Part shown: positions 45,302 through 54,379 of the stretch, in pieces
Layout of the letters: each line of letters starts with the position of its first letter
Numbering within the stretch: position 1 is the stretch's first letter
Notes under the pieces: model-generated
Databases searched by the model: none
What the model was told of the DNA's origin: nothing
The model's input: only the letters and a program-made list of their open reading frames with translations
Source of the DNA: Acidilobus sp. 7A
Lineage (GTDB): Archaea; Thermoproteota; Thermoprotei_A; Sulfolobales; Acidilobaceae
Reading direction: 5' to 3'
NCBI RefSeq assembly: GCF_003431325.1
Contig: NZ_CP010515.1
Coordinates: 868,001 to 932,000, forward strand
Length of the DNA: 64,000 bases
Position numbers and translations under genes: made by a program

Positions 45302-45667
45302 GGCGCCCGGGGGCACCCTGCCCCTCACGGCGTTCCTGTCTGTGACCTCCCTCAGCTTGCCGTTGCATATGGGGCACCTGCTGAGGGAGGGGTCGACCCT
45401 CAGCTCTATGAGGCCCTCCGAGGCGAGCCTGGCAAGGTTGCTGGCCACGTTGGCCTCAGGCAGGAGGACGGCCCTCAGCTCGGCCCTCTGGGCCCTCGCG
45501 TACAGGCCCCTGTCGCTTGTAACTATCACCCTGCCCGTCCTCGCGGCTATGCTGATTATCTGGGCGTCGTTGTAGGACCTAGAGTATAAGGTGTCGTAGC
45601 CCAGCATCCTAAGCCACTTGGCCAGCGTGCCAAGCATGGCGTCTACTATGAACCCTCGCTCCGCCAC
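45035..45667 (-). CDS. Mut7-C RNase-domain protein with zinc ribbon
   Basis: 210 residues, GTG start. FIVDAMLGTLAKWLRMLGYD and VIVTSDRGLYARA are the PIN-like Mut7-C motifs (Asp residues about 9 and 52); CPICNGKL and VCTRCGHVYWEG form a zinc ribbon, HWVNIRRIV ends the conserved domain near residue 155. The last 55 residues look like antisense of the transporter helices. Probable RNA-processing nuclease. Confidence 0.82.
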   Translation of the reverse strand: MAERGFIVDAMLGTLAKWLRMLGYDTLYSRSYNDAQIISIAARTGRVIVTSDRGLYARAQRAELRAVLLPEANVASNLARLASEGLIELRVDPSLSRCPICNGKLREVTDRNAVRGRVPPGALAKYDKFYVCTRCGHVYWEGGHWVNIRRIVSEARLLVQGVSEGAGGRRRPSCKVKCGRARQRYCPCNYAREGCADPERRGVYEGGYRS

Positions 45668-45703
45668 TTCTCTTCCTCCTCCCAGCGAGCGGCCGGGGCT
45701 TTA

Positions 45704-46381
45704 TTAGTTAGGCCTGAGCCTGAGGGGCCTCGCCAGCCCGAACGTCCTATTGTATATGTAGACCCAGGCCCTCTCGCCGACGCCGTCAACGAGGGAGCAG
45801 GACCACAGGCCCACCACCACGCCGCCTACTATGTCCCAGAGCCAGTGGACCTGCAGGAGGAGCCTGCTCACCATTATTGCAATAGCGTAGGCGGAGGCTG
45901 CGTAGCCGAGGCCCTTCCTCCTGGTGGAGGGCGTGGTCATCATGTAGTAGGCCAGGACAGTGACCCTCACCGTGTGGCCTGACGGGAAGCCGTAGTAATC
46001 AGCGTTCACCAGGTTGCCCAGGAGGCCGAAGTAGATAAGGGGCTCGTGGGGGCGGGGCTCCATGACGTACGCCTTGAGCAGGGCGGTCACTATCATTGAG
46101 AGTATTATGGCTACCGCAAAGGAGACCAGCCTCCTTGAGGCGCTTCTATGGAGGCCGACGTCCAGGAAGTAGGCTATTGCCGTGACGGCAGCGAACGCCT
46201 CCAGGCTCGCCGTGTAGGAGAAGTAGTAGATGGCCGGCGACCTCAGGTCAAGGTAGCTTAGAACTGCCTGGTCAAGGGCCTGGACCCCATCGTACTCCCT
46301 GAGGACGGCGGCTATCACGACGGCCGCCAGGACCACTGACAGGGCTGCTAGTGCCTTGACGCTGGTCAGCCTTGAGCTCAA
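45704..46381 (-). CDS. PAP2-family membrane phosphatase
   Basis: 225 residues, TTG start, about six membrane helices. The three phosphatase motifs are present: KAYVMEPRPHEP, FPSGHTVRVTV and SRLLLQVHWLWDIVGG (catalytic His). Likely dephosphorylates a lipid phosphate such as dolichyl or polyprenyl pyrophosphate at the outer membrane face, which would recycle carriers for AglB; that role is inference. CTTTAATATG upstream (about 46412) is the promoter. Confidence 0.88.
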   Translation of the reverse strand: MSSRLTSVKALAALSVVLAAVVIAAVLREYDGVQALDQAVLSYLDLRSPAIYYFSYTASLEAFAAVTAIAYFLDVGLHRSASRRLVSFAVAIILSMIVTALLKAYVMEPRPHEPLIYFGLLGNLVNADYYGFPSGHTVRVTVLAYYMMTTPSTRRKGLGYAASAYAIAIMVSRLLLQVHWLWDIVGGVVVGLWSCSLVDGVGERAWVYIYNRTFGLARPLRLRPN

Positions 46382-46421
46382 AGTCGAGCCTTGGTGTACG
46401 GTGAAAGGTTCATATTAAAGC

Positions 46422-46460
<39 letters not shown>

Positions 46461-46467
46461 GGTCAGA

Positions 46468-47379
46468 TCAGTCCCTGTTGGCGGCCCCAGCCATGTCTGA
46501 AATAGACCTGAAGCCCATGTAGTCCATGTACTCCGAGAGCCCCCTCCTGACCTCGCCTATTACCTGCAGCCCCCTCCTCACTAGCCCTGAGCCCACCTGA
46601 ACAGCCCTCGCCCCTGCCAGGATCAGCTCGGCCGCATCCTCCCACCTCTCCACTCCCCCAGCCCCCACTATGTCAGGCCTCAGCTCCCTGTAGACCTCGT
46701 AGACCGCCCTGACCGCTATGGGGTGTACTGCGGGCCCCGAGAGCCCGCCTATCCCGTGGCCCAGGGACGGCCTGATGTTGTAGATGTCAATCCTCATAGC
46801 CCTCACGGTGTTTATGAGCGTCAGCCCCCTGGCCCCGGCCTCCAGGGAGGACTCGGCTACCTCAAGCAGCCTGTCCGAGACCCCCAGCTTGGCTATCACC
46901 GGCACCTTAACTGTTGAGGCGACAGCGCTGACCACCCTCCTGCTCATGTCAGGGTCCATACCTATGTCGAGGCCCATCCTCTCCACGTGGGGGCAGCTGA
47001 GGTTCAGCTCAACGGCTGAGGCCCCAGACTCCTCTGCCGCCGCGGCGACCCTAGCGAAGTCGTCAGGCGTGGAGCCGGCCACGCTCACTATAATGGGCAG
47101 CCTGAGCTCCCTCAGCGCCCTCATGTGCTCCCTCAGGCCCTCTATGCCAGGGTTGGCGAGGCCTACCGCGTTCAGTGAGCCAACGTCAAAGTGCACGACC
47201 CTCGGCATTGGGTAGGGCTGCCTGGGGGAGGGCGTGTAGGACTTCGTCACGAGCGCGCTGACCCCTGACCTAGCTATAGCTATCAGGCCGTCCAGGCTCT
47301 CGCCCATTATGCCGCTAGCATTCATAACGGGGTGCTGAAGCTCGAGGCCAGCAACCCTCACCCTTAGGTCAACCCTCAA
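46468..47379 (-). CDS. pyrD: dihydroorotate dehydrogenase (class 1)
   Basis: 303 residues, TTG start. PVMNASGIMG start, SVAGSTPDDFAR, ELNLSCPHVERMG (catalytic Cys in NLSCPH, about 130), VIAKLG, LINTVRAM, GGLSGPAVHPIAVRAV, GAGGVERWEDA and VQVGSGLV FMN-binding motifs. Oxidises dihydroorotate to orotate. An NAD-linked partner (PyrK) is not in the window. Separate transcript from the pyrBIC genes. Confidence 0.94.
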   Translation of the reverse strand: MRVDLRVRVAGLELQHPVMNASGIMGESLDGLIAIARSGVSALVTKSYTPSPRQPYPMPRVVHFDVGSLNAVGLANPGIEGLREHMRALRELRLPIIVSVAGSTPDDFARVAAAAEESGASAVELNLSCPHVERMGLDIGMDPDMSRRVVSAVASTVKVPVIAKLGVSDRLLEVAESSLEAGARGLTLINTVRAMRIDIYNIRPSLGHGIGGLSGPAVHPIAVRAVYEVYRELRPDIVGAGGVERWEDAAELILAGARAVQVGSGLVRRGLQVIGEVRRGLSEYMDYMGFRSISDMAGAANRD

Positions 47380-47474
47380 CCCAAGCCCAAGGTAGGGCGG
47401 ACGCCTTCTCTTTTAAGCGCAGCGGCCGGCGTCCGTGCTCCTCCATAATATTCTCAGCGCCCTCCTCCAGGTCG

Positions 47475-48800
47475 GTGGCTGGCTTGAGCTACGCGGAGAG
47501 TTCCAGGGAGTACTACCTTGAGACTGGCACCAGGTTCCCGAGGCTCATAATATGGGCCATGGGGCTCATAAAGGCCTCAGCGGCCAAGGCCAACTCCCAG
47601 CTGGGCCTCCTGGACGAGCGCGCGGCCTCATGCATATACGAGGAGGCCCTGAGGCTCTCCCAGGGCGCTTACGACCCTGAGGTAACAGTTGACGTGTTCC
47701 AGACGGGCTCAGGGACCGGCCTCAACATGAACGTGAACGAGGTCATAGCCCTCCACGCGGGTGAGAGGTGCGGCGCCAGGGTGCACCCGAACGACCACGT
47801 CAACATGGGGCAGTCCAGCAACGACGTTGTCCCCACGGCGATAAGGCTTGCAGCCTACAGGGCCATCACAGAGCTGGTGCTGCCGGCGGCCAGGGGGCTC
47901 GCGACCTCGCTGAGGTCAAGGGCCTCGGAGTACACGGGCCTCGTCAAGCCAGGCAGGACGCACCTGAGGGACGCCATGCCTGTCACCTTCGGCATGGAGC
48001 TGGAGGCCTACGCTGACGCAATAGAGGGCGACGCGTCAGCCCTTGAGGCCGCCTCTGCTAGGCTGCTCGAGGTCCCCCTGGGCGGCACCGCCGTGGGCAC
48101 CGGCGTCAACTCCCACCCGAGGTTCGCCGAGCTGGCCCTGGGGGAGCTGTCGTCCCTCACGGGGCTCAGGCTGAGGCAGGCCAACAGGATGAGGGCCATG
48201 AGGAGCCTCGCCGACCTGGCCGCCGTCAGCGGCGTCATGAGGTCCCTGGCCTTAGACCTTCACAGGCTGAGCCAGGACCTGAGGCTCCTCAACTCGGGCC
48301 CCAACACGGGCCTGGGGGAGATAGAGGTACCTGAGGAGATAGCTGGCAGCAGCATAATGCCTGGCAAGAAGAACCCCGTGACCCTTGAGGCGGCGATGCA
48401 GGCGGTGGCCCAGGTCGTTGGCCTCGACGCGGCCGTCGCCTGGGCCTCCTCCCTCGGCGAGCTCGAGCTTAACATGGGCGTCCCCCTGGTCGGCTACGAC
48501 GTCCAGCTTGAGGCGTCCCTGCTCTCGGAAGCACTGAGGAAGGTTGACGCCATGGTCGTCAGGAGGCTGAGGGCCAACGCGGAGAGGATGAGGGCCCTGG
48601 CCGAGGCCAGCCAGGCCCTGGTCACCGTGTTCTCCCCCATAATAGGCTACGACGCCGCCACGAGCGTCGCCGAGGAGGTCAGCAGGGGGGCAAGGCTTGA
48701 GGACGCGCTGAGGAGGCGCGGTGTGCCTGAGGACAAGGTGGCTGTGCTCAGGGACCTCTCCAGGCTGGTGAGGCCTGGCTACCCGGCTAAGGAGGTGTAA
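47475..48800 (+). CDS. fumC: class II fumarate hydratase
   Basis: 441 residues, GTG start. QTGSGTGLNMNVNEVIA (about 75-90), MGQSSNDVVPTA (about 113), GRTHLRDAMPVTFG (about 158) and the signature GSSIMPGKKNPV (about 290), where the common Val is Lys. Interconverts fumarate and malate. Aspartase is the alternative; the motif set favours fumarase. Its TAA lies in the 24-nt repeat at 48797. Confidence 0.88.
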   Translation: MAGLSYAESSREYYLETGTRFPRLIIWAMGLIKASAAKANSQLGLLDERAASCIYEEALRLSQGAYDPEVTVDVFQTGSGTGLNMNVNEVIALHAGERCGARVHPNDHVNMGQSSNDVVPTAIRLAAYRAITELVLPAARGLATSLRSRASEYTGLVKPGRTHLRDAMPVTFGMELEAYADAIEGDASALEAASARLLEVPLGGTAVGTGVNSHPRFAELALGELSSLTGLRLRQANRMRAMRSLADLAAVSGVMRSLALDLHRLSQDLRLLNSGPNTGLGEIEVPEEIAGSSIMPGKKNPVTLEAAMQAVAQVVGLDAAVAWASSLGELELNMGVPLVGYDVQLEASLLSEALRKVDAMVVRRLRANAERMRALAEASQALVTVFSPIIGYDAATSVAEEVSRGARLEDALRRRGVPEDKVAVLRDLSRLVRPGYPAKEV

Positions 48801-48820
48801 ACCGGGGAGTTAACACGGCG
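48797..48820. repeat. 24-nt exact repeat, copy 2
   Basis: Identical to 43453-43476 and, like it, within 20 bp of the end of a minus-strand gene. Here it overlaps the fumC stop codon. Confidence 0.7.
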
Positions 48821-48829
48821 TCAGCTGAG

Positions 48830-50104
48830 CTAGTCGAGGCCAGGTATCCTGGCCTTCTCGAACCTCTCGCCGCCGTTTATCGGCCTCGTGGCATCTATGC
48901 CAACCTTGGATGTCATGCCGTCGACCTCGCTGCTCGGGTCAAGGGTTGAGCCCCTGGCGCGGGTTATCACCACAAGGCCCCTGTCGGCCTGGAACCTGGT
49001 GGCTATGGCCCACTCCACGTCCCTCGGGTCGTCAACGTTTATGTCGTCATCAACCACTACGACGTGCTTCAGGCTTGGGTGGGCGGCGAAGGCCGCCATT
49101 ATCGCGTTCTTCGGGTCGCCGTCGTGGCTCTTCCTGACGGATATGACTGCGTGGAGCCAAGTGCCGCTGGCCGGCGTGAGCCTCACAGCAACCACCTCAG
49201 GCACGACCTTTGAGACGGCGTCGTAGATCGCCGCCTCCCTCGGGAAGCCCATTATCATGCCGTGCTCGAGGCCGCCCGGCAGGATCACGTGGGAGACCTC
49301 GTCAGGGTTTATGAGGACCTGCCTCACCTCCAGCACGGGCTGCCTCCTGACCCTGTCGTAGCCGGCCATGGCCTCCACGAAGGGGCCCTCGTCCGCCTGC
49401 TCAGCGGTGAGGTAGCCCTCTATGACGGCAGAGGCCCCCGCGGGCACAGGGTTGCCGTGCACTGGAGTCCTGAAGACCTCAATGCCGCCCACCACGGCGG
49501 CCGCCCCCCTCAGCTCGAAGAAGCCCAGGGGAGGCGAGGAGGCGGCGGCGAGCATCACGGCCGGGTGAACCCCAACTATAACTGTCACGGGCAGCGACTG
49601 GCCCCTGGATATGGCCTTGTTGTAGAGGTACCAGAGGTGCCTCGGCACGAGCCTCACGGCGGCCCTCCTCTCGCCGAGCAGCATTACCCTGTGGACGCTG
49701 GCGTTGCACGCGCCCTCGTAGCAGGCTATGAAGATGGCGCTGGTTAGGTAGAGGCCCCCGTCTCTCTCGTAGAACTTGACAGCGGGGAGGGACATGAGCC
49801 CCCTCGAGGCCTCCCTGAGCCTCGGCTGGCCGACCTCCCTCAGCTCGCCCTGCACGCTCATGGCCCTCAGTATCCTGTAGTAGGCGTCCCTGAGGTCGCT
49901 GGCCCCCAGGGCCCTGATCACCTTGTCCCTGCTGTCAATAACGTTACTAACGGCGTCCTGCTCTGAGCCCTCGACGCGGAACCTCAGCGCCCTCCCGGAG
50001 CCCTGCCTCCTCTTGATCTCAGCGGCGGCCTCGTACTCCCTCCTGACCTGGCCTATGTTCTCGTAGCCTACCTCCTCCACAAAGGAGCTCAGCGACCCCC
50101 TCAA
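48830..50104 (-). CDS. UbiD-family prenyl-FMN decarboxylase
   Basis: 424 residues. Recognisable blocks: KFYERDGGLYLTSAIFIACY, RHLWYLYNKAISRGQSLPVT, VHPAVMLAAASSPPLGFFEL, EGYLTAEQADEGPFVEAMAGY (catalytic Glu region), VLPGGLEHGMIMGFPREAA-like segment and DDDINVDDPRDVEWAIATRF, typical of UbiD. It needs prenylated FMN from UbiX. In Aeropyrum pernix a UbiD homologue decarboxylates anhydromevalonate phosphate in the archaeal mevalonate route; the same role is plausible here. TTG start. Confidence 0.9.
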   Translation of the reverse strand: MRGSLSSFVEEVGYENIGQVRREYEAAAEIKRRQGSGRALRFRVEGSEQDAVSNVIDSRDKVIRALGASDLRDAYYRILRAMSVQGELREVGQPRLREASRGLMSLPAVKFYERDGGLYLTSAIFIACYEGACNASVHRVMLLGERRAAVRLVPRHLWYLYNKAISRGQSLPVTVIVGVHPAVMLAAASSPPLGFFELRGAAAVVGGIEVFRTPVHGNPVPAGASAVIEGYLTAEQADEGPFVEAMAGYDRVRRQPVLEVRQVLINPDEVSHVILPGGLEHGMIMGFPREAAIYDAVSKVVPEVVAVRLTPASGTWLHAVISVRKSHDGDPKNAIMAAFAAHPSLKHVVVVDDDINVDDPRDVEWAIATRFQADRGLVVITRARGSTLDPSSEVDGMTSKVGIDATRPINGGERFEKARIPGLD

Positions 50105-50137
50105 GCTGAGAGCCCAGGGGAGCTGAAGTCAAGGGAG

Positions 50138-50785
50138 TTAAAAGCTGAGAGGGGGAGTCATGGCCAGCCTCAGGGCGGCCCTGAGGTTCCTGTCCTTGAG
50201 CCTCACGGGCAGCTCCAGGCGGCTGCTGGTGGTGCCGTACTCATCGACAACCTCAAACTGCAGGCCTGCCTCAAGCAGGGACCCGGCGACCTCCTCCCAG
50301 CCCGTGCCCGAGCCCAGGAGCACCCTGTACCTCTCGCTGGGGGCTGCCCTGACGATCCTTGAGACCTCCCTCCCCACGTCGCCGCAGGCGGAGGGGGAGG
50401 CGTGGAAGACCAGGCCGTCAGCTATCGCTGCGACGCCGCAGGCCCTCCTACCTGGGTCGACACCTACCTGGAGGGAGCTGAAGGAGCCCGAGGGGTAGGC
50501 CAGGGCCAGCAGCAGGGCCCTCAGGGGGTCGGGCTCAAACACCTTCGGCCTGCCGTCAACGGCGCCAGCCAGGAGGGCGTACTCCGGCGAGCCGGCGAGG
50601 GGCATCACCGCAACCTCCCAGCTGGAGGAGGGGTCAAACGTGACCCTGACGCCCTGCTGCTGGAGCAGCCACAGCCTACACTTGAGCTCCCTTATGGCCT
50701 CAGGGTCCGCCCTGAGCCAGAGCAGGCTCCTGGCGACCAGCCGCTCACCGCGGCCGACAGGCAAGGGGAGCCTAATAAGGGACAC
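50138..50785 (-). CDS. putative RNase H-fold nuclease (RuvC/YqgF-like)
   Basis: 215 residues, GTG start. After an N-terminal domain, VGVDPGRRACGVAAIADG (first Asp of an RNase H fold), YRVLLGSGTGWEEVAGSLL, FEVVDEYGTTSSRLELP (acidic D-E followed by TT as in YqgF) and KDRNLRAALRLAM (last Asp and helix) come in RuvC/YqgF order. Possible Holliday junction or RNA nuclease. It overlaps the following upstream gene by 14 bp, so they form an operon. Assignment by motif only. Confidence 0.6.
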   Translation of the reverse strand: MSLIRLPLPVGRGERLVARSLLWLRADPEAIRELKCRLWLLQQQGVRVTFDPSSSWEVAVMPLAGSPEYALLAGAVDGRPKVFEPDPLRALLLALAYPSGSFSSLQVGVDPGRRACGVAAIADGLVFHASPSACGDVGREVSRIVRAAPSERYRVLLGSGTGWEEVAGSLLEAGLQFEVVDEYGTTSSRLELPVRLKDRNLRAALRLAMTPPLSF

Positions 50786-51062
50786 TGGAGGGACCTGTCG
50801 TGGCCTGGCTTAGTACGCCCCAATCTATGGCCTCCCTTATGGCAAGGGAGAGGCTTGTCCTGTTGCTCTTTGAGTACCCAAGGTAATCCCTGATGTCCCT
50901 TGAGCTTAAGACGAAGCGCTCCCTGTTCCTTTCCATCCTTGTCTTCTGCAATATCTTGGCAAGAACCCAGACCATGGGCGGGGGCCTTAGCCTACGCCAC
51001 TCCACCTGGGGCTGGAGGTAGCGTGACAGCGGCCCCTGGGGCTCCCCCTGGGGGCTGTACAA
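50772..51062 (-). CDS. small helix-turn-helix-like protein
   Basis: Up to 96 residues from TTG 51062; a later start at the ATG encoding MVWVLAKILQKTR is equally possible. The C-terminal part, RDIRDYLGYSKSN followed by LAIREAIDWGVL, looks like a short winged helix. It is the first gene of a two-gene operon with the RuvC/YqgF-like protein. Family not recognised. Confidence 0.5.
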   Translation of the reverse strand: MYSPQGEPQGPLSRYLQPQVEWRRLRPPPMVWVLAKILQKTRMERNRERFVLSSRDIRDYLGYSKSNRTSLSLAIREAIDWGVLSQATTGPSSVPY

Positions 51063-51187
51063 GAGTGACCGCGGGGGCTGGAGGGGGCCTGGGGCCCTGA
51101 GGAGGGTAATATGACATGCGCGGGCCCATTTATCTGTAGGGCTCCTTTTAGGTGGTAATGTTTAAAGTCCCTGTGTCTATAGCTTAT

Positions 51188-51272
51188 GTGGGAGTGCGTG
51201 GGGGAACGCCTCCGAGGGGCTAGGGGCCTTGCCTTGGGGGGCGCGGGCCCCTAGGAGCCCCTTTTACTTATC
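51188..51272 (+). ncRNA. candidate small RNA with strong hairpin
   Basis: A TATA-like ATGTTTAAAG at 51158-51167 is followed about 26 nt later by a GC-rich stretch. Arms GGGGCTAGGGGCC (about 51215-51227) and GGCCCCTAGGAGCCCC (about 51249-51264) fold into a long stem, followed by TTTTACTTA. No reading frame is convincing. Could be an sRNA or simply a terminator-like hairpin. Confidence 0.35.
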
Positions 51273-51419
51273 CTGCCTTCCTGAGGCGGTCAGGCCATAA
51301 ATGGATTACTTTCACTTTCCTCGCTGGCCTCCCGCAGTCCTCCTCCCCGCGGTCCTAGCACCCGAGCGGAGGTGAGCCGTGAGGGGCGAAGCTTAGCGCG
51401 AGGAAGAGCTGGGGGCTGT

Positions 51420-52150
51420 ATAACCTGTTCAGGAGACATAGAATGCGTCAGTGGAGACGTAAACGTTGTCTCCTGGAGACAGCGGCCCAATCGCCCGCTG
51501 TCTCTGGCATTTGTCCCAGAGACGATGTCCTGCTGAAGACGTCAGGCTCGCTGGGCCGCTGTCTCCGCTATTTGTCTCGGAGACAGAGCGCAGCGGCCCC
51601 AGGGGGCTAGGAGAGGCTACAGGCTGGGCCACAGCATGGCGTAGGAAGCTGTTGCGCCTGGCAGAGACGTAGAGGCAGAGACAGAACCCACATGACAGCC
51701 CTGCCCCGTGTCCCTGAGGCCTGGCCAGGCTGGGCGCAACAGAAAGCTGGGCCATCATATGGCCCAGGTAGGAGCTTCAGCCAGGGGCCTGCGGACACCT
51801 CAACGTGTCCGACGGACACATAGGGCGGACACGCGCCCAATCGGGAGGGTGTCCGTTACGGACACCGTTGTGTCCGCAGCGGACAAGGCGCAGGCTGCCC
51901 GTAGGGATTTGACGGACGGGCGAAGGCCTGCCCCGTGTCCCTGAGGGCCTGTCCCGCACGGGCGCAGCTGCTAGCCGCACCATCATATGGCCCAGCTTGG
52001 AGCCTCACCCAGCGTACAGGGGCCAAAGTGCTGTGTCCCTGGGACACATGCTGGGGACACGCCTCCAATGCGCCCATTTGGCCCTGGGGACAACGTTCTG
52101 TGTCCCCAAAACATGTTTTATGTCCCCAGAACGCTTTCTATGTACCTAAG
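51420..52150. repeat. array of palindromes in about 228-bp diverged repeat units
   Basis: Three related units. The words CCTGCCCCGTGTCCCTGAGG (51700 and 51927) and CATCATATGGCCCAG (51753 and 51981) mark a period near 228 bp. Perfect palindromes fill each unit. Block A uses GTCTC/GAGAC arms: 51467-51481, 51500-51523, 51560-51585. Block B uses GTGTCCG/CGGACAC: 51805-51819, 51849-51865, 51871-51885. Block C uses TGTCCC/GGGACA: 52032-52048, 52086-52107, followed by AAAACATGTTTT at 52108-52119. No convincing gene lies in it. It borders the tail of element copy 2. Either an operator/iteron array or a run of RNA hairpins. Confidence 0.8.
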
Positions 52151-52281
52151 AAAGGAAAGTGAGTATTTCCTATATAAGAAACCCGCGCGTGCCCCCTACG
52201 ACGTCCCTGGCCTAGCTGGGCAGGCCCTGAACCGCAGGGAGGCCTAGCGTCATACGCACAAATTTGGACGTTAAGCTCAAT

Positions 52282-52445
52282 AGGCGCCTCGAGGGCCCGC
52301 CCAGCCGTCCGTCCCTGGGCGCTCATTCTCGTCAGCTTATGATCACCCTCGCGCCCAGGGACCTCCGCCTCGCCCGCAGGGCCCCATTTATGGCGCTCCC
52401 CATGCGTAAGATTCCTGGCACTTCTGTCTCTGCGGGCTGAGGCCG
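52282..52445 (-). ncRNA. candidate structured RNA, second copy
   Basis: Counterpart of 8640-8800. The 12-bp stem is fully kept: GTCCCTGGGCGC at 52311-52322 and GCGCCCAGGGAC at 52351-52362. The loop keeps GTGATC and CTGACGAGAATGA on the minus strand; the base after the stem is changed from ACA to ACG. Differences from copy 1 fall mostly outside the stem. Confidence 0.4.
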
Positions 52446-52521
52446 AGGTTTAGAGGCTCATGCCGAAAAGCGAAGAAAAAGGGTTTCACTAAGGCGCTTA
52501 GGCGCCCCTTTGGCCTTCAGG

Positions 52522-54278
52522 CTATGAGGTCACGTTTATAAGTATCAGCGCCTTGGGCAGGGTGAAGCTCTGGCCGCCGATGGTATACACGGGTGTCAGG
52601 TTGCTGAAGTATACGTAAACGTAATAATTCGGGAGGGAGTTGGTTATTGTAATAGTGTTTACGGTCACTGCCACCGAGTTGCTCTGGTACTGGAAGGCGC
52701 CGAGGAGCGCCCCTATCACCTCTAAGACAGCGCCTGCCGCCTGTCCCCCTGGCAGCACCATAAGGCCCGTACCTATAATCGACGCTATGGCAGAGCCCAG
52801 GTCAAGGCCTATGCCCAGGGGCGACTCGCCCCCGTTAACGGAGAGGTCCACGTAGGATTTATAGAGTGACGTGTTAGGGTTCACCGTAGCGTAATACGTC
52901 AGCTTCGTGGCGTAGTCCTCCCATATGACTGGCGCTGGCGTGTTGGGGAGCGGGCACGTGGCGCCACCCCCACCACCCCCAGGGGGGTGCGCAATGAGGT
53001 CGCCTGAGAGCCCAGGGGGGTCGCCTGGGTCCTGCATGAGGGCCTGCTGCTCGATGGCCCACTCGCTCAGGTTAACGCACGGGTCGTAGGCCATCCAATA
53101 ATAGATCACGGGGGCCACTGCGCTGCTGTTCTCCACCGCCTTAAACTCCGTCAGCTGGAGGCCGAGGTACCAGCTCACTGGCGTGTTGGAAAGAATCAGA
53201 GGCAGCAAGTACGCCGTCCAGTTGACCAGCGCCACCTGGCCAACCATGTAGAGCTGGATTATGTCAGGCCCTTTCTCATTTTGCAATGGGATATAGGCCG
53301 TTGTGCCGTTACCTTCTGCGACCTCTCCTTCAGTCGTGAACGTGAACGTGGTCCCCAGCTGCGGGGAAAGCTGGCTGACGGCCTGGAACAGGTTCCCCGT
53401 CTCCTCATAATCGTCCGTAGCGGCGTCGAACGCGCTGCCAGCTATCATGAGGCCGTTTATAGTGAACTGCTTGATCTTTTCAGAGGCCACCGTTATATCT
53501 ATGGTCACAGTTGGACTGGTATAGCCTTCGCTAACACTGCTGGGCTGCCCCAGGGCCACTGCGAGGCTTATGGGGGCCATGCTCTCGTTGTTGGGGTACC
53601 AAGCAATGACGTGGGGTACCAGTAAGAGATCGATAGGCATATAGCAGATGGGGCAAGCGTATGGCGGGCGCGTGGATGAGGTTGTGGTTATATTAGTTAG
53701 CGTGGTGGTGACCGTCGTCGTTGTGGTCTGCTCTGGCGACGCCTTAGCGAGGCCCCTCACGGCCACCCCAGCGCCCCGCCGCTGGCCTTCACGAGGGTCC
53801 TGAAGGGGCTGCCCACCACCACGTCTATCACTGCCCCGCTGCCGCTGAGCGGGAGGCTCAGGTTAAGGGGCTGGAAGGAGGGCTGTGTCAAAAGCTCAAC
53901 GCTGCCGTTGGGCAGGGCTATGGGGTATGAGACCCAAATTGTTATCGAGGGCTCAAAGGAGAATATGGCCGCTTTGCCGTATGTGCTTATCCAGTCCTCG
54001 GCCCAGCCGACCAGCCCGCTCAGGTCTATCACGGCCTGGGCCCCAGTCCCGTTGAAGACAGGGATGAACTCAGTCCCGCTAGGCGTCGGGGCCCAGGCCC
54101 ACACTGAGAACGAGGCGTTGGTGAGCTGGGTCGAATCCCCGTCGCTCCCTATAACGTATGCCCTTATTATGATTCTCCCCCTGTGGAACAGGCCAGGCAC
54201 CAGGTAGGACAGCCCAGCGAGCAGGGAGGCCGATACAACGATGACGAGGACGAGGGCCAGGGCCCTGGCCGCCCTCAA
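52522..54278 (-). pseudogene. paralogue of the element surface protein, frame-broken
   Basis: The first 173 residues (TTG 54278, same signal peptide) stop at 53757; the remaining 414 residues continue in the -1 frame. Copy 1 has one more base at the equivalent place, so a G is missing in the run at about 53773-53776. The segment after the break differs strongly from copy 1: a Thr-rich linker, then CPICYMP instead of CGMPC. A proline/glycine insertion (HPPGGGGGGA) is also specific to this copy. Elsewhere similarity is high up to the shared LILINVTS end. Confidence 0.75.
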
Positions 54279-54379
54279 GAATGCCGCACCTCGAGCTAGT
54301 TTCTGTGCGAAAAGGGTTAATTATAGTTTTGCGGCCCTCTAAGTCAAGGCGCGTCCTGGCCTTCAACTGGCAAGGCGCC

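Noticed and set aside
51429-52077. several short frames across the palindrome array
   Set aside because: They arise from repeat sequence, appear on both strands, and lack starts with promoters or any domain.
51420-52150. CRISPR array
   Set aside because: Palindromes are irregularly spaced, differ between blocks, and there are no constant repeats with unique spacers or cas genes.
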